A stretch of 40,508 bases of DNA from an uncultured Clostridia bacterium (GTDB lineage Bacteria; Bacillota; Clostridia; Christensenellales; Aristaeellaceae): the NCBI GenBank assembly GCA_947631405.1, contig CANRLC010000019.1, positions 1 through 40,508 of the forward strand, in the 5' to 3' direction. The notes under the pieces are model-generated. The model made no database searches. It saw only the letters and a list, made by a program, of their open reading frames with translations, and had not been told where the DNA came from. A program made the position numbers and the translations under genes. Shown here piece after piece: positions 8,639-16,169 of this stretch (positions within the stretch are counted from its first letter, which is position 1; each line of letters opens with the position of its first letter).

Positions 8639-9613
8639 ATGTGTACTGCGCTTTCCTTTGTGACGCGCGACCACTACTTCGGCCGCACGCTGGATCTGGA
8701 ATACTCCTACCATGAGACGGTCACGCTGACGCCCCGCAACTTTCCCTTGGCCTTTCGCAGGCTGCCCGCGATGAACAGCCACTACGCGATCATCGGCATG
8801 GCGTATGTGGCCGACGATTATCCGCTCTACTACGACGCCGCCAACGAGCACGGGCTGGCGATGGCCGGGCTGAACTTCCCCGGCAACGCCGCCTATCTGC
8901 CCCCGCGCGAGGGCTGCGACAACGTGGCCCCGTTCGAGTTCATCCCGTGGGTGCTGGGCCAGTGCAAGAGCGTCGCCGAGGCGCGCGCGCTGCTCTCGCG
9001 CATCAATCTGGCGAACATCTCCTTCAGCGACGCCCTGCCCGCCTCCCCGCTGCACTTCATGATCGCCGACAGGGACGAGTCAATCGTCGCGGAGCCGGTC
9101 AAGGACGGCGTGCATGTGTACGATAACCCCGTCGGCGTCATGACCAACAACCCGACGTTCGACATGCAGCTCTGGAACCTGAATAATTATATGGCCCTCG
9201 ATCGCGAGCCGCCGCGCAACACCTTTGGCGGCGGGCTGCCGCTGACCGCTTACAGCCGGGGCATGGGCGCGCTCGGCCTGCCGGGCGATCTGTCCTCCGC
9301 GTCCCGCTTTGTCAAGGCCGCCTTCACGAAGCTCAACTCCGTCTGCGGCGAGGGCGAGGAGGAGAGCGTCACCCAGTTCTTCCACATCCTCGGCTCCGTC
9401 TGCCAGCAGCGCGGCTGCGTCCACATGGGCGAGGGCAAGTACGAGATCACGATCTACACCTCCTGCTGCAACACCGCCACGGGCGTATACTACTACACCA
9501 CCTACGGCAACAGCCAGATCACCGCGATCGACATGCGCAGGGAGAATCTGGACGGCGACGCGCTGCGCCTGTGGCCGCTGGTGACGGGGCAGCAGATCAG
9601 GAGGGAAAACTGA
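8639..9613 (+). CDS. Choloylglycine hydrolase family enzyme (bile salt hydrolase/penicillin V acylase type)
   Basis: A 324-residue N-terminal-nucleophile amidohydrolase. Removing Met exposes Cys2 (MCTALSFVTRD), the nucleophile that hydrolyses the amide of glycine- or taurine-conjugated bile acids or of related acyl amides. The other residues known from the family are present at matching spacing: Arg16 and Asp19 (GRTLDLE), Asn79 (GLNFPG), Asn170/Asn171 (VMTNNPTFD) and Arg223 (SASRFV). The length equals typical bile salt hydrolases. No signal peptide is seen, so it is cytoplasmic as in other Firmicutes. The ATG at 8639 is chosen because Cys must be residue 2 and CGGAGGGAA precedes it; a GTG at 8609 in frame would destroy the nucleophile. 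Bile salts versus N-acyl lactones or penicillin V cannot be separated by eye. Confidence 0.9.
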   Translation: MCTALSFVTRDHYFGRTLDLEYSYHETVTLTPRNFPLAFRRLPAMNSHYAIIGMAYVADDYPLYYDAANEHGLAMAGLNFPGNAAYLPPREGCDNVAPFEFIPWVLGQCKSVAEARALLSRINLANISFSDALPASPLHFMIADRDESIVAEPVKDGVHVYDNPVGVMTNNPTFDMQLWNLNNYMALDREPPRNTFGGGLPLTAYSRGMGALGLPGDLSSASRFVKAAFTKLNSVCGEGEEESVTQFFHILGSVCQQRGCVHMGEGKYEITIYTSCCNTATGVYYYTTYGNSQITAIDMRRENLDGDALRLWPLVTGQQIRREN

Positions 9614-9625
9614 TACTTTTAATGG

Positions 9626-9750
9626 CGCGAAGCACAGGATGGGGTCTGGGGACAATGTCCCCAGACAGGGTTTGGGGCGGTAGCCCCAACGTTCCCCGGC
9701 GCGTAGCGCCCACAAATCAGTAGCCCGGAAGCGAAGCGATCCCGGGCGGG
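9626..9750 (+). repeat. Dispersed three-hairpin repeat, copy 1
   Basis: This ~125-base copy begins 13 bases after the hydrolase stop codon and reads in the same direction. It contains a palindrome around GGGGACAATGTCCCC (with GTCTGGGGACA/TGTCCCCAGAC arms), a stem TTGGGGC/GCCCCAA, and a GCCCGG/CCGGGC stem. Copies with the same order are at 17267-17390 and, reversed, at 34114-34237. This copy has lost the inner GACGC/GCGTC stem of the third hairpin seen in the other two. Confidence 0.85.
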
Positions 9751-9814
9751 TTCACCATGAATAAGGTTTGATTTGTGAATAGTATGAGCGCTTTTTTCAA
9801 AATGGCAAATGGAA

Positions 9815-9842
9815 GAACGCCTCGGCAAGCGCCGGGGCGTTC
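9815..9842. terminator. Bidirectional intrinsic terminator
   Basis: The arms GAACGCCTCGGC and GCCGGGGCGTTC pair over 12 bases around an AAGC loop. A TCTT follows on the plus side, and TTCC and a later TTTTGAAAAAA on the minus side. It sits between the convergent hydrolase and acetyltransferase genes and probably serves both. Confidence 0.65.
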
Positions 9843-9974
9843 TCTTATCTGCAAAAGACAGTCCAAATCTTTCAATAGTTGCTAGGCCTTTGAAGCAAAT
9901 CAAGCGGGATTGCGATGCTGGATATGGGTTCCTCGACAAACTGCATGGCCTTGCGAGGCGCGGGTGGATTTGCC

Positions 9975-10307
9975 TTAGAGCCTCTTTTCCAGCGTGACCA
10001 CGCCCGCCTCCTCGGCGACGCGCGCAAAGCCCAGCTTCGCGTGCAGCGCCAGCGAGGCGGCGTTGCCCGCACACACGCGCACGCGCGCAAGGCGAAAACC
10101 CTGCGCGCGCATCCGCTCAAAGAGGGCGCAAAGCGCGGCAGCCGCTACGCCCCGGCGGCGCAGGCCGGGCGCGATCGCGACGCCGTAGGAGAAGACGTCG
10201 CCCTGTACGCTGTGGACGGTGACGCCGCCCGCGTGCCGCCCTTGCATGCGGATGAGATAGCGCCGCTCGCGCGCGTCGCCCGCGGGTAGCAGCTCGATTC
10301 CCGTCAC
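9975..10307 (-). CDS. Short GNAT-family N-acetyltransferase
   Basis: A 110-residue GNAT-like acyltransferase. The acetyl-CoA pyrophosphate loop is APGLRRRGVAAA (R/Q-x2-G-x-G/A pattern), followed by the family's typical C-terminal region AGNAASLALHAKLGFARV. It starts with a GTG whose bases overlap the TGA of the upstream gene (GTGA), indicating translational coupling; an ATG at 10352 in frame would overlap further and has no ribosome site. It is shorter than most GNAT proteins, lacking much of the first helix pair, so it may be a minimal form or N-terminally reduced. The substrate is unknown. Confidence 0.75.
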   Translation of the reverse strand: MTGIELLPAGDARERRYLIRMQGRHAGGVTVHSVQGDVFSYGVAIAPGLRRRGVAAAALCALFERMRAQGFRLARVRVCAGNAASLALHAKLGFARVAEEAGVVTLEKRL

Positions 10308-11173
10308 GCGTGGGGACGCGCGCTCTCCGGCGCGAAGCCGCTGTCGATGCACAGCTGCGCGCGCTGGGCGCTCTTGCCGCCGCGGCGCAGCTCGTCGGTG
10401 AGGAAGTGCGGGTGCTCCACGAGGAAGTCGCGCATGAACTGATCGGGGTCGCGCATGAACGAGCGGACGAGCCTGAGCTGCGCGTCCGTGATGCGGCCCT
10501 GCTCGCGCGCCTGCTCAAAGAGCGCGGGCGTCACGGTGACCAGCGAGGTCAGCGGGCAGCCCGCGTCCTTCAAAATCTGCGCGCCGCCCTGATCGCGGTC
10601 GACGACCGCCAGCGAGCAGGCGATCTGCGCGCCCAGCGCCTCCACGGCGGGAATCCACGCGCGCACGAAGGACGAGGCCACGGTGATGAGGTCGGCGACA
10701 TGCAGGCTGCGCCGGCCGGCAAGGCCCGCGTCCTCGCCGCGCACGCCGGGCTGACCCGGCGCGTCGTAGACCGTGGTCAGATCCTTGAAGATCGACAAAT
10801 GCCCCAGCCCCAGTCGCCGCGCCACGGGCAGGGAAAAGAAGAAATCCCGCCGCTCGCCGCCGGAGATAAAGTCCGCCGGGAGCGCGCGCGCCGCCTCGCA
10901 CAGGCGGTCGATCAGCTGGGCGTAGATGGCGTTGGCGGCGAGCTGGCGCTCGATCGCGGGCCAGACCGCCTCGGCGAAATGCAGGCGGTCGCCCGCCGCC
11001 GCGGCCTCGATCTGCGAGAGGAGCGCGTTTGCGTCCTCCTCGCTGCCGAAGAGGAAGTGCGTATTGATGTAAAACGGCCCGAGCTTGCCGGACGTGTACC
11101 AGAACGGGCGGTCGTGCGGGCAGACGCGCACGGCGTCCGTTTCAAACAGCCAAGGAATGATGGGGTTTTCCAT
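10304..11173 (-). CDS. Orotate phosphoribosyltransferase-like protein
   Basis: A 289-residue protein resembling the type I phosphoribosyltransferase fold. WYTSGKLGPFYINTHF near the N-terminus matches the orotate-side segment of OPRTases, FISGGERRDFFFSLPVA the next strand, and LHVADLITVASSF the position of the PRPP loop. That loop normally reads D/E-D/E-x-x-T-T-G; here the second acid and first Thr remain but the rest is VAS, so PRPP binding may be altered. AAAGGAGGT lies 9 bases before the ATG at 11173, which was preferred over an ATG at 11203. The protein is longer than a classic PyrE, and no other pyrimidine gene is nearby, so a salvage or regulatory role is possible. Confidence 0.65.
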   Translation of the reverse strand: MENPIIPWLFETDAVRVCPHDRPFWYTSGKLGPFYINTHFLFGSEEDANALLSQIEAAAAGDRLHFAEAVWPAIERQLAANAIYAQLIDRLCEAARALPADFISGGERRDFFFSLPVARRLGLGHLSIFKDLTTVYDAPGQPGVRGEDAGLAGRRSLHVADLITVASSFVRAWIPAVEALGAQIACSLAVVDRDQGGAQILKDAGCPLTSLVTVTPALFEQAREQGRITDAQLRLVRSFMRDPDQFMRDFLVEHPHFLTDELRRGGKSAQRAQLCIDSGFAPESARPHA

Positions 11174-11208
11174 GGGGCTGAGACCTCCTTTTGTTGCTCT
11201 CAACCTGT

Positions 11209-11237
11209 ATTATACCCCGGGCGCGGGAAAAAGGGAA
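11209..11237 (-). promoter_or_regulatory. Probable promoter of the PRTase-like/GNAT operon
   Basis: On the minus strand a perfect TATAAT (plus-strand 11209-11214) lies 17 bases from a weak -35, TTCCCT (11232-11237). It stands about 35 bases before the start codon and is divergent from the promoter at 11262-11290. Confidence 0.5.
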
Positions 11238-11261
11238 GCCCATCTTTTGCGCGCCGCCGCG

Positions 11262-11290
11262 TTGACCCCCGGCGGCGGGCGTGCTATAAT
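11262..11290 (+). promoter_or_regulatory. Promoter of the gtrA-LCP-proA group
   Basis: TTGACC (11262-11267), a 17-base spacer and a perfect TATAAT (11285-11290) form a strong sigma-A-type promoter about 60 bases upstream of the GtrA-like gene. Confidence 0.75.
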
Positions 11291-11351
11291 GAACGAAAGT
11301 GGGGCGGTAGGCCCACGCGCAACATCGTTTGCAGAGGAAGGCGGTCGCAGG

Positions 11352-11846
11352 ATGGGCAAGAAGATCTGGGGCGCGATCGACGCGCTCGCGCGCGGCGTGA
11401 TCGGCGCGGTGGGCAAGCTGTCCCCGAAGCTGGGGGGAGCGCTGCTCGGCCTGTGGGAAAACACGGAGCTGATCGCGTACCTGCTGGCGGGCGTCGCCAC
11501 CACGCTGGTCAACTACGTCGCCTACTTCCTGCTCACGCGGCTGCTGGGGCTGGGCGTCATGCCCGCCACGAACGTCGCGTGGGTGCTGGCGGTGCTCTTC
11601 GCCTACGCCGTCAACAAGGCGTTCGTCTTCCACACCCACTGCGACGGGCCGCTCGCTCTCGCGCGCGAGGCCGCCAGCTTCTTCGCGATGCGGCTGGTGT
11701 CGCTGCTGATGGAAAACGCGCTGATGTACCTGACCGTCGAGGTGCTGCACCTGAACGACTTGGCGATGAAGCTGCTGGTCAACCTGCTGGTGATCGTGCT
11801 CAATTACGGGTTTTCCAAGCTGTTCGTCTTTAAGAAGCGCGCCTGA
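11352..11846 (+). CDS. GtrA-like membrane protein
   Basis: A 164-residue membrane protein with four hydrophobic segments in the GtrA/DPMS pattern: LIAYLLAGVATTLVNYVAY, the second segment with the family's NKAFVF, a third around FFAMRLVSLLMENALMY, and a fourth ending NYGFSKLFVF. GtrA-like proteins are linked to flipping or handling of polyprenyl-phosphate sugars for cell-surface glycans. An extra ~35-residue amphipathic N-terminus precedes the first span. The ATG at 11352 follows GAGGAAGG at a somewhat long spacing. Longer starts (ATG 11085) would run through the promoter and are rejected. It could serve the polysaccharide operon at the left end, which lacks a visible flippase. Confidence 0.82.
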   Translation: MGKKIWGAIDALARGVIGAVGKLSPKLGGALLGLWENTELIAYLLAGVATTLVNYVAYFLLTRLLGLGVMPATNVAWVLAVLFAYAVNKAFVFHTHCDGPLALAREAASFFAMRLVSLLMENALMYLTVEVLHLNDLAMKLLVNLLVIVLNYGFSKLFVFKKRA

Positions 11847-11885
11847 CGCGCGAAGCGCCCCAAAGAGACCAAAGGAGAGAAACGA

Positions 11886-12674
11886 ATGAAGAAGCTCGCC
11901 TGCCTGCTGCTGTGCCTACTGCCGCTCGTCTGCTCGTGCGCGCTGGCGCAGATCGAGGTCGGAAAGCGCGACCTGTCCCTGAACGCGGAGCTTACGCGCG
12001 ACGTGACGAACATCCTTGTCCTCCTGCAGGACGGCGAGACGACCGACACGCTGATGATCGCCAGCATCAACAGCGGCACGGGCCGCGCGGTGATGACGCG
12101 CGTGGACGGCGCGCTGAGCGTCTCCGTTCCCGAGGCGGGGGAGGTCGCGCTGCGCGACGTGTACGCGCTGGGCAAAAAGGACAGCCGGGGACGGCTGGCG
12201 ATGCGCACGGTGAACGAGCTGCTCGCGCTCAACATCGGCACCTATGTGGCGCTGGATGTGAGCCGCCTGCCGGAGCTGGTGGACGTCGTGGAGGCGCTCA
12301 ACATGAACCTGACGCAGGAGGAGGCGGACGCGCTCTCGCTCGCGCCGGGCATCGCGCCGCTGACGGGCGAACAGGCGCTGGACTTTGTGCGGTTGCGCCT
12401 GCCGGGGGACGACCCCGCGCGCAGCCGGGGATACGACGCGCTGATGCAGCTGCTCTATCAGGGGCTGCACGAGAGCGACATGATGGGCCTGCTCTCCATC
12501 GGCACGAAGCTGCTCGGCTCGATGGACACCAACCTGAACCCGATGACCGCCATCGCGCTGGCGACGGCGGTGCAGGGCGGAGACGACGACGACCGGCGCG
12601 AACTGTCGCTGCCGGGCGACGCGCAGGACGCGGAGGGCATGCGAACCGCGCTGCACGAGGCGGTCTACGAATAA
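11886..12674 (+). CDS. Exported LCP (LytR-CpsA-Psr)-like protein, divergent
   Basis: A 262-residue protein with a signal peptide (LLLCLLPLVCSCALA). The following region tracks the LCP fold: NILVLLQDGETTDTLMIASIN, a shortened arginine segment AVMTRVDG where catalytic LCPs have a PRDT-like motif, RTVNELLALNIGTYVALD, and GEQALDFVRLRLPGDDPARSRGYD with the typical R-x-R and late Arg. LCP enzymes attach teichoic acids or capsule to peptidoglycan. Here the arginine segment is rearranged and the substrate loop is shorter, so it may be a reduced or non-catalytic member. AAAGGAGAGAAACG precedes the ATG, and it ends 10 bases before proA. Confidence 0.7.
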   Translation: MKKLACLLLCLLPLVCSCALAQIEVGKRDLSLNAELTRDVTNILVLLQDGETTDTLMIASINSGTGRAVMTRVDGALSVSVPEAGEVALRDVYALGKKDSRGRLAMRTVNELLALNIGTYVALDVSRLPELVDVVEALNMNLTQEEADALSLAPGIAPLTGEQALDFVRLRLPGDDPARSRGYDALMQLLYQGLHESDMMGLLSIGTKLLGSMDTNLNPMTAIALATAVQGGDDDDRRELSLPGDAQDAEGMRTALHEAVYE

Positions 12675-12684
12675 CGGAGGGACT

Positions 12685-13980
12685 ATGAACGACGCGGGAA
12701 TGAGCGCGCGCGAGGCGGCGCGCGCGGCAAAGGAAGCGAGCTTCCGTCTGGCGGCGCTGCCCGCCGGGCGGCGCAGCGCCGCGCTGCTCTGCGCGGCCGA
12801 TGCGCTCGAGGCGCGGCGCGGGGCGATCTTCGCGGCGAACGCCGAGGACGTTGCGCAGGCCGAGCGGGAGGGCATGAACGCGCCCGCGCTCAAGCGGCTG
12901 CGCTTTGACGAGGGCAAGCTGCGCGACGTGTGTGCGGGGCTGCGCGCGCTCGCGGCGATGCCCGACCCGGTGGGCCGCGAGCAGCTGCGCACGGAGCTGG
13001 CCGACGGCCTCGTGCTCTCGCGCGTCGCCTGCCCCATCGGCGTGGTGGGCGTGGTGTTCGAGTCGCGCCCGGACGCGCTCGTGCAGATCGCCGGGCTGTG
13101 CCTGCGCAGCGGCAACGCCGTGCTGCTCAAGGGCGGCCGCGAGGCCGCGCGCTCGAACGCAGCGCTCTTTGGCGCGCTGACCGAGGCAGGGCGCGAGGCG
13201 GGCATGCCCGACGGCTGGGCGGGCCTGATGACCACGCGCGAGGAGGTCGGCGCGCTGCTGGAGATGGACGAGTGGGTCGATCTCATCATCCCGCGCGGGT
13301 CGAACGCGTTCGTGCGCGAGATCATGTCGCGCAGCCGCATCCCGGTGCTCGGCCACAGCGACGGCGTGTGCCACCTGTATCTGGACGCGGGCTGCGACGT
13401 GGAGATGGCCTGCCGCGTCGCCGTGGACGCGAAGACGCAATACCCGGCCGCGTGCAACGCCGTGGAGACGCTGCTCGTACACGAGAAGGAGCTGCACCGC
13501 GCGCTGCCCGCCGTGGCGAGCGCTTTACGGGAAGCGGGCGTGACGCTGCGCGGCGACGAGCGCGTGTGCGAGGCGATCGCCTGCGAGGCGGCCACCGAGG
13601 ACGATTGGCGCGCCGAGTACCTCTCCCTGACGCTGAGCATCCGCGCGGTCGATTCGCTTGAAGAGGCCGTGGCGCACATCAACCGCTACGGCTCCCACCA
13701 CACCGACGCCATCGTCACCGAGGACGACGCGGCGGCGGAGCGCTTCCTGTCGCTGGTCGATTCGGCGGGCGTATACCGCAACTGCTCCACGCGCTTCGCC
13801 GACGGCTACCGCTACGGGTTCGGCGCGGAGGTCGGCATCGCCACGGGCAAGCTGCACGCCCGCGGCCCGATGGGCGTGGAGGGCCTTTGCTCCTATAAGT
13901 ACCTGCTGCGCGGGCACGGCGACACGGTGGAGGCGTTCCAGTCGGGCCGCCGCGCGTTCACGCACAAGCGCCTGCTGTGA
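12685..13980 (+). CDS. proA: Glutamate-5-semialdehyde dehydrogenase
   Basis: A 431-residue ProA, which reduces gamma-glutamyl phosphate to glutamate-5-semialdehyde with NADPH in proline synthesis. The alignment to the family is full length: PIGVVGVVFESRPDA (about 117-131), the cofactor region GNAVLLKGGREA, IPRGSNAFVR, the catalytic Cys257 in YPAACNAVE, and the C-terminal HARGPMGVEGLCSYKYLLRG. Length is normal. GGAGGGACT lies 4 bases before the ATG. The usual partner proB is not in the window; the neighbours are an LCP-like gene and a zinc ribbon, so proA seems to have moved away from its pathway genes. Confidence 0.97.
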   Translation: MNDAGMSAREAARAAKEASFRLAALPAGRRSAALLCAADALEARRGAIFAANAEDVAQAEREGMNAPALKRLRFDEGKLRDVCAGLRALAAMPDPVGREQLRTELADGLVLSRVACPIGVVGVVFESRPDALVQIAGLCLRSGNAVLLKGGREAARSNAALFGALTEAGREAGMPDGWAGLMTTREEVGALLEMDEWVDLIIPRGSNAFVREIMSRSRIPVLGHSDGVCHLYLDAGCDVEMACRVAVDAKTQYPAACNAVETLLVHEKELHRALPAVASALREAGVTLRGDERVCEAIACEAATEDDWRAEYLSLTLSIRAVDSLEEAVAHINRYGSHHTDAIVTEDDAAAERFLSLVDSAGVYRNCSTRFADGYRYGFGAEVGIATGKLHARGPMGVEGLCSYKYLLRGHGDTVEAFQSGRRAFTHKRLL

Positions 13981-13995
13981 CGGGAGGGACGACGC

Positions 13996-14292
13996 GTGCG
14001 CTGCGGATGCCCGAACTGCGGGACGTACATGATCCAATCGGAGAGCTTAAACCTCGGCTGCGTCTGCCCGCAGTGCCTCATGCGCTGCAACGCGTGCATG
14101 GGCACGAACACGGTCATCAGCCGCGAGGCGCTGCGCTCGGGCGCGTTTGAGCGCCTGCGCGGCGCGGCGGGCGAGGCGGCCTACACCCCGCCGCCTGCCG
14201 GGACGGACTTCGCCGCGGGCGACGCGGACGGGACGGACGAGATGGACGGCATAGAGAGCGGGCCGCTGCGCCCGGACGAGATGATCGACTGA
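13996..14292 (+). CDS. Small eight-cysteine zinc-ribbon protein
   Basis: A 98-residue protein beginning at GTG after GGGAGGGAC. The first 34 residues hold eight cysteines at positions 3, 5, 8, 22, 24, 27, 31 and 34 (C-x-C-x2-C twice, then C-x2-C), enough for two zinc sites. The rest is an acidic, probably disordered tail (about 60-98) ending DEMID. It is 15 bases downstream of proA. I know no function; it could be a nucleic-acid or protein adaptor. A short UUCG hairpin (14308-14319) with a T-run follows and may be a weak terminator. Confidence 0.6.
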   Translation: MRCGCPNCGTYMIQSESLNLGCVCPQCLMRCNACMGTNTVISREALRSGAFERLRGAAGEAAYTPPPAGTDFAAGDADGTDEMDGIESGPLRPDEMID

Positions 14293-14381
14293 ACCTCTTG
14301 GCAAACGAGGCTTCGGCCTTTTTCGCGACCACGACGCTACGGCACACACGACCGACCAACGCAAGGCTGGAGGAAGAGACC

Positions 14382-14843
14382 ATGATCGCACTGGGCTGTG
14401 ACCACGCGGGCCTGCCGCTGATGCGGCGCATCAAGGCGCTGCTGGAGCGGATGGGCCTGCCCTACGAGGACTTTGGAACGTACACCGAGGAATCCTGCGA
14501 TTACCCCGTGTACGCGCAGCGCGCGGCGCTGGCCGTGGCCGAGGGCCGTTGCGAGCGCGGCATCCTGTGCTGCGGCACGGGCATCGGCATCTCCATCGCG
14601 GCGAACAAGGTGAAGGGTATCCGCTGCGCGGCCTGCTCGGACGCGTACAGCGCGAAGATGTCCCGCGTCCACAACGACGCCAACATGCTCGCCCTCGGCG
14701 CGCGCGTGCTCGGCGACGCGAAGGCCGAGATGATCGCCGAGATCTGGCTGACCACCGATTTTAAGGGAAGCTACCACCAGCCCCGCGTCGAGATGATCGC
14801 CGCCATCGAGCGCGGCGAGATCCTGCCCGGGGTCAGAGACTGA
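14382..14843 (+). CDS. rpiB: RpiB/LacAB-family sugar-phosphate isomerase
   Basis: A 153-residue isomerase of the RpiB family, which interconverts ribose 5-phosphate and ribulose 5-phosphate. Active-site residues are visible: Asp7-His8 (GCDHAG), the base Cys64 and Thr66 in CCGTGIGIS, and His97 in SRVHNDAN. Length is standard. The ATG at 14382 follows GGAGGAAGAGACC. It is 18 bases upstream of the GH28 gene and reads with the GH28/GH105 pair. Known RpiB-like enzymes (DhuI in streptococci) isomerise the 4-deoxy-5-keto-uronate released by unsaturated-glycan hydrolases, so this one may serve pectin breakdown instead of the pentose phosphate pathway. The fold assignment is firm; the substrate is open. 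Confidence 0.9.
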   Translation: MIALGCDHAGLPLMRRIKALLERMGLPYEDFGTYTEESCDYPVYAQRAALAVAEGRCERGILCCGTGIGISIAANKVKGIRCAACSDAYSAKMSRVHNDANMLALGARVLGDAKAEMIAEIWLTTDFKGSYHQPRVEMIAAIERGEILPGVRD

Positions 14844-14861
14844 GAAACGGAGGAGACCTGC

Positions 14862-16103
14862 ATGCTCATCACGGAACTGGGCGCGCGGCGCGGGGAACCC
14901 TGCGGCGAGATCATCCAGCGCGCCATCGACGAGACGGCCGCGCAGGGCGGCGGACGCGTCGCCATCCCTGCGGGCGAATGGATGACCGGCGGCCTCGTGC
15001 TGCGCAGCAACGTCGAGCTGCATCTGGAGGCGGGCGCGCTGCTGCGCTTCACCGACGACTTTGACGCCTATCCCGTCATCGACGCCCGCTGGGAGGGCTA
15101 CGAGCAGCCCTGCCACCGCGCGCTGCTCTACGCCAAGGGCGAAAAGAACATCTCCGTCACGGGGCTGGGCACGCTCGAAGGGCAGGGCGCGAAGTGGTGG
15201 AAGGCCTTCCGCGCGGGCGAGATGAAGGACGCCGCGCGGCCCTACTTCATCAGCTTTGAGGACTGCGAGCGCGTGCTGCTGCGCGGCTTTCGCATCCAGA
15301 ACAGCCCCGCGTGGACGCTGCATCCGCTGCGCTGCGAGAACGTCTCCATCCGCGGCGTGAGCATCTTTAACCCCTCCGACTCGCCCAACACCGACGGTAT
15401 CGACCCGGAGAGCTGCCGCCATGTGCGCATCACCGACTGCCACATCGACGTCGGCGACGACTGCATCGCCATCAAGGCCGGCACCGAGGATGCACGCACG
15501 CCCGCGCCGTGCGAGAACATCACCGTCACAGGCTGCACGATGGTTCACGGCCACGGCGGCGTCGTGCTGGGAAGCGAGATGAGCGGCTGCATCCGCCGCG
15601 TGAGCATCTCCGGCTGCGTGTTCGACGGCACCGACCGCGGCATCCGCTTCAAGACCCGGCGCGGGCGCGGCGGCGCGGTCGAGGACATCTCCGCGACCGG
15701 CATCGTGATGCACAACGTGATCTGCCCGCTGGTCGTCAACAGCCAGTATTTCTGCGGCAAGGGCGGCAAGGACGCCCGCGTCAGCGACCCGAACGCGCTG
15801 CCCGTGGACGAGGGCACGCCGCACATCCGCCGCGTACACATCGGCGACGTGATCGCCACCGACGTGCGCAGCGCCGCGGGCTGCCTCTACGGCCTGCCCG
15901 AGGCGCCGCTGGAGGATGTGAGCATCAGCAACACGCAGATCATCCTCGTCGAGGACGAGCCGAGCGTTCCCGTGATGGCCGCGACGCAGGGCGCGGTGAC
16001 GCTGGCGGGCCTGCACGCCGAGCATGTGCGCGGCCTGCGCCTGAGCGACGTGCGCATCATCGGCGCGCGCGGCGGCGAACTGACGCTCATCGACGTCGAC
16101 TGA
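14862..16103 (+). CDS. GH28 polygalacturonase-type glycoside hydrolase
   Basis: A 413-residue right-handed beta-helix enzyme of GH28. The signature blocks are NTDGID (Asp178), the paired acids VGDDC (Asp199, Asp200), GHGG (His231), and RFK at 261-263 in place of the usual RIK. They hydrolyse alpha-galacturonic bonds in pectin or rhamnogalacturonan. There is no signal peptide, so it probably acts on imported oligosaccharides in the cytoplasm. GGAGGAGACCTGC precedes the ATG. It lies between the RpiB-like gene and the GH105 gene, forming a small uronate-oligomer module; no transporter or lyase is present. Confidence 0.92.
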   Translation: MLITELGARRGEPCGEIIQRAIDETAAQGGGRVAIPAGEWMTGGLVLRSNVELHLEAGALLRFTDDFDAYPVIDARWEGYEQPCHRALLYAKGEKNISVTGLGTLEGQGAKWWKAFRAGEMKDAARPYFISFEDCERVLLRGFRIQNSPAWTLHPLRCENVSIRGVSIFNPSDSPNTDGIDPESCRHVRITDCHIDVGDDCIAIKAGTEDARTPAPCENITVTGCTMVHGHGGVVLGSEMSGCIRRVSISGCVFDGTDRGIRFKTRRGRGGAVEDISATGIVMHNVICPLVVNSQYFCGKGGKDARVSDPNALPVDEGTPHIRRVHIGDVIATDVRSAAGCLYGLPEAPLEDVSISNTQIILVEDEPSVPVMAATQGAVTLAGLHAEHVRGLRLSDVRIIGARGGELTLIDVD

Positions 16104-16169
16104 CGGCTATTTCGCATCCTGTGAAAAAGAGACACCCCGGCGACCGCGAGCGAAAGGAGAACGGCGAAC

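Larger units (their letters stand above)
9614..9974. other. 361-base convergent intergenic region
   Basis: This stretch lies between the hydrolase gene (plus) and the acetyltransferase gene (minus). It holds one copy of the dispersed three-hairpin repeat (9626-9750) and a terminator (9815-9842). Bases 9843-9974 show no gene, promoter or RNA that I recognise. Confidence 0.7.
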
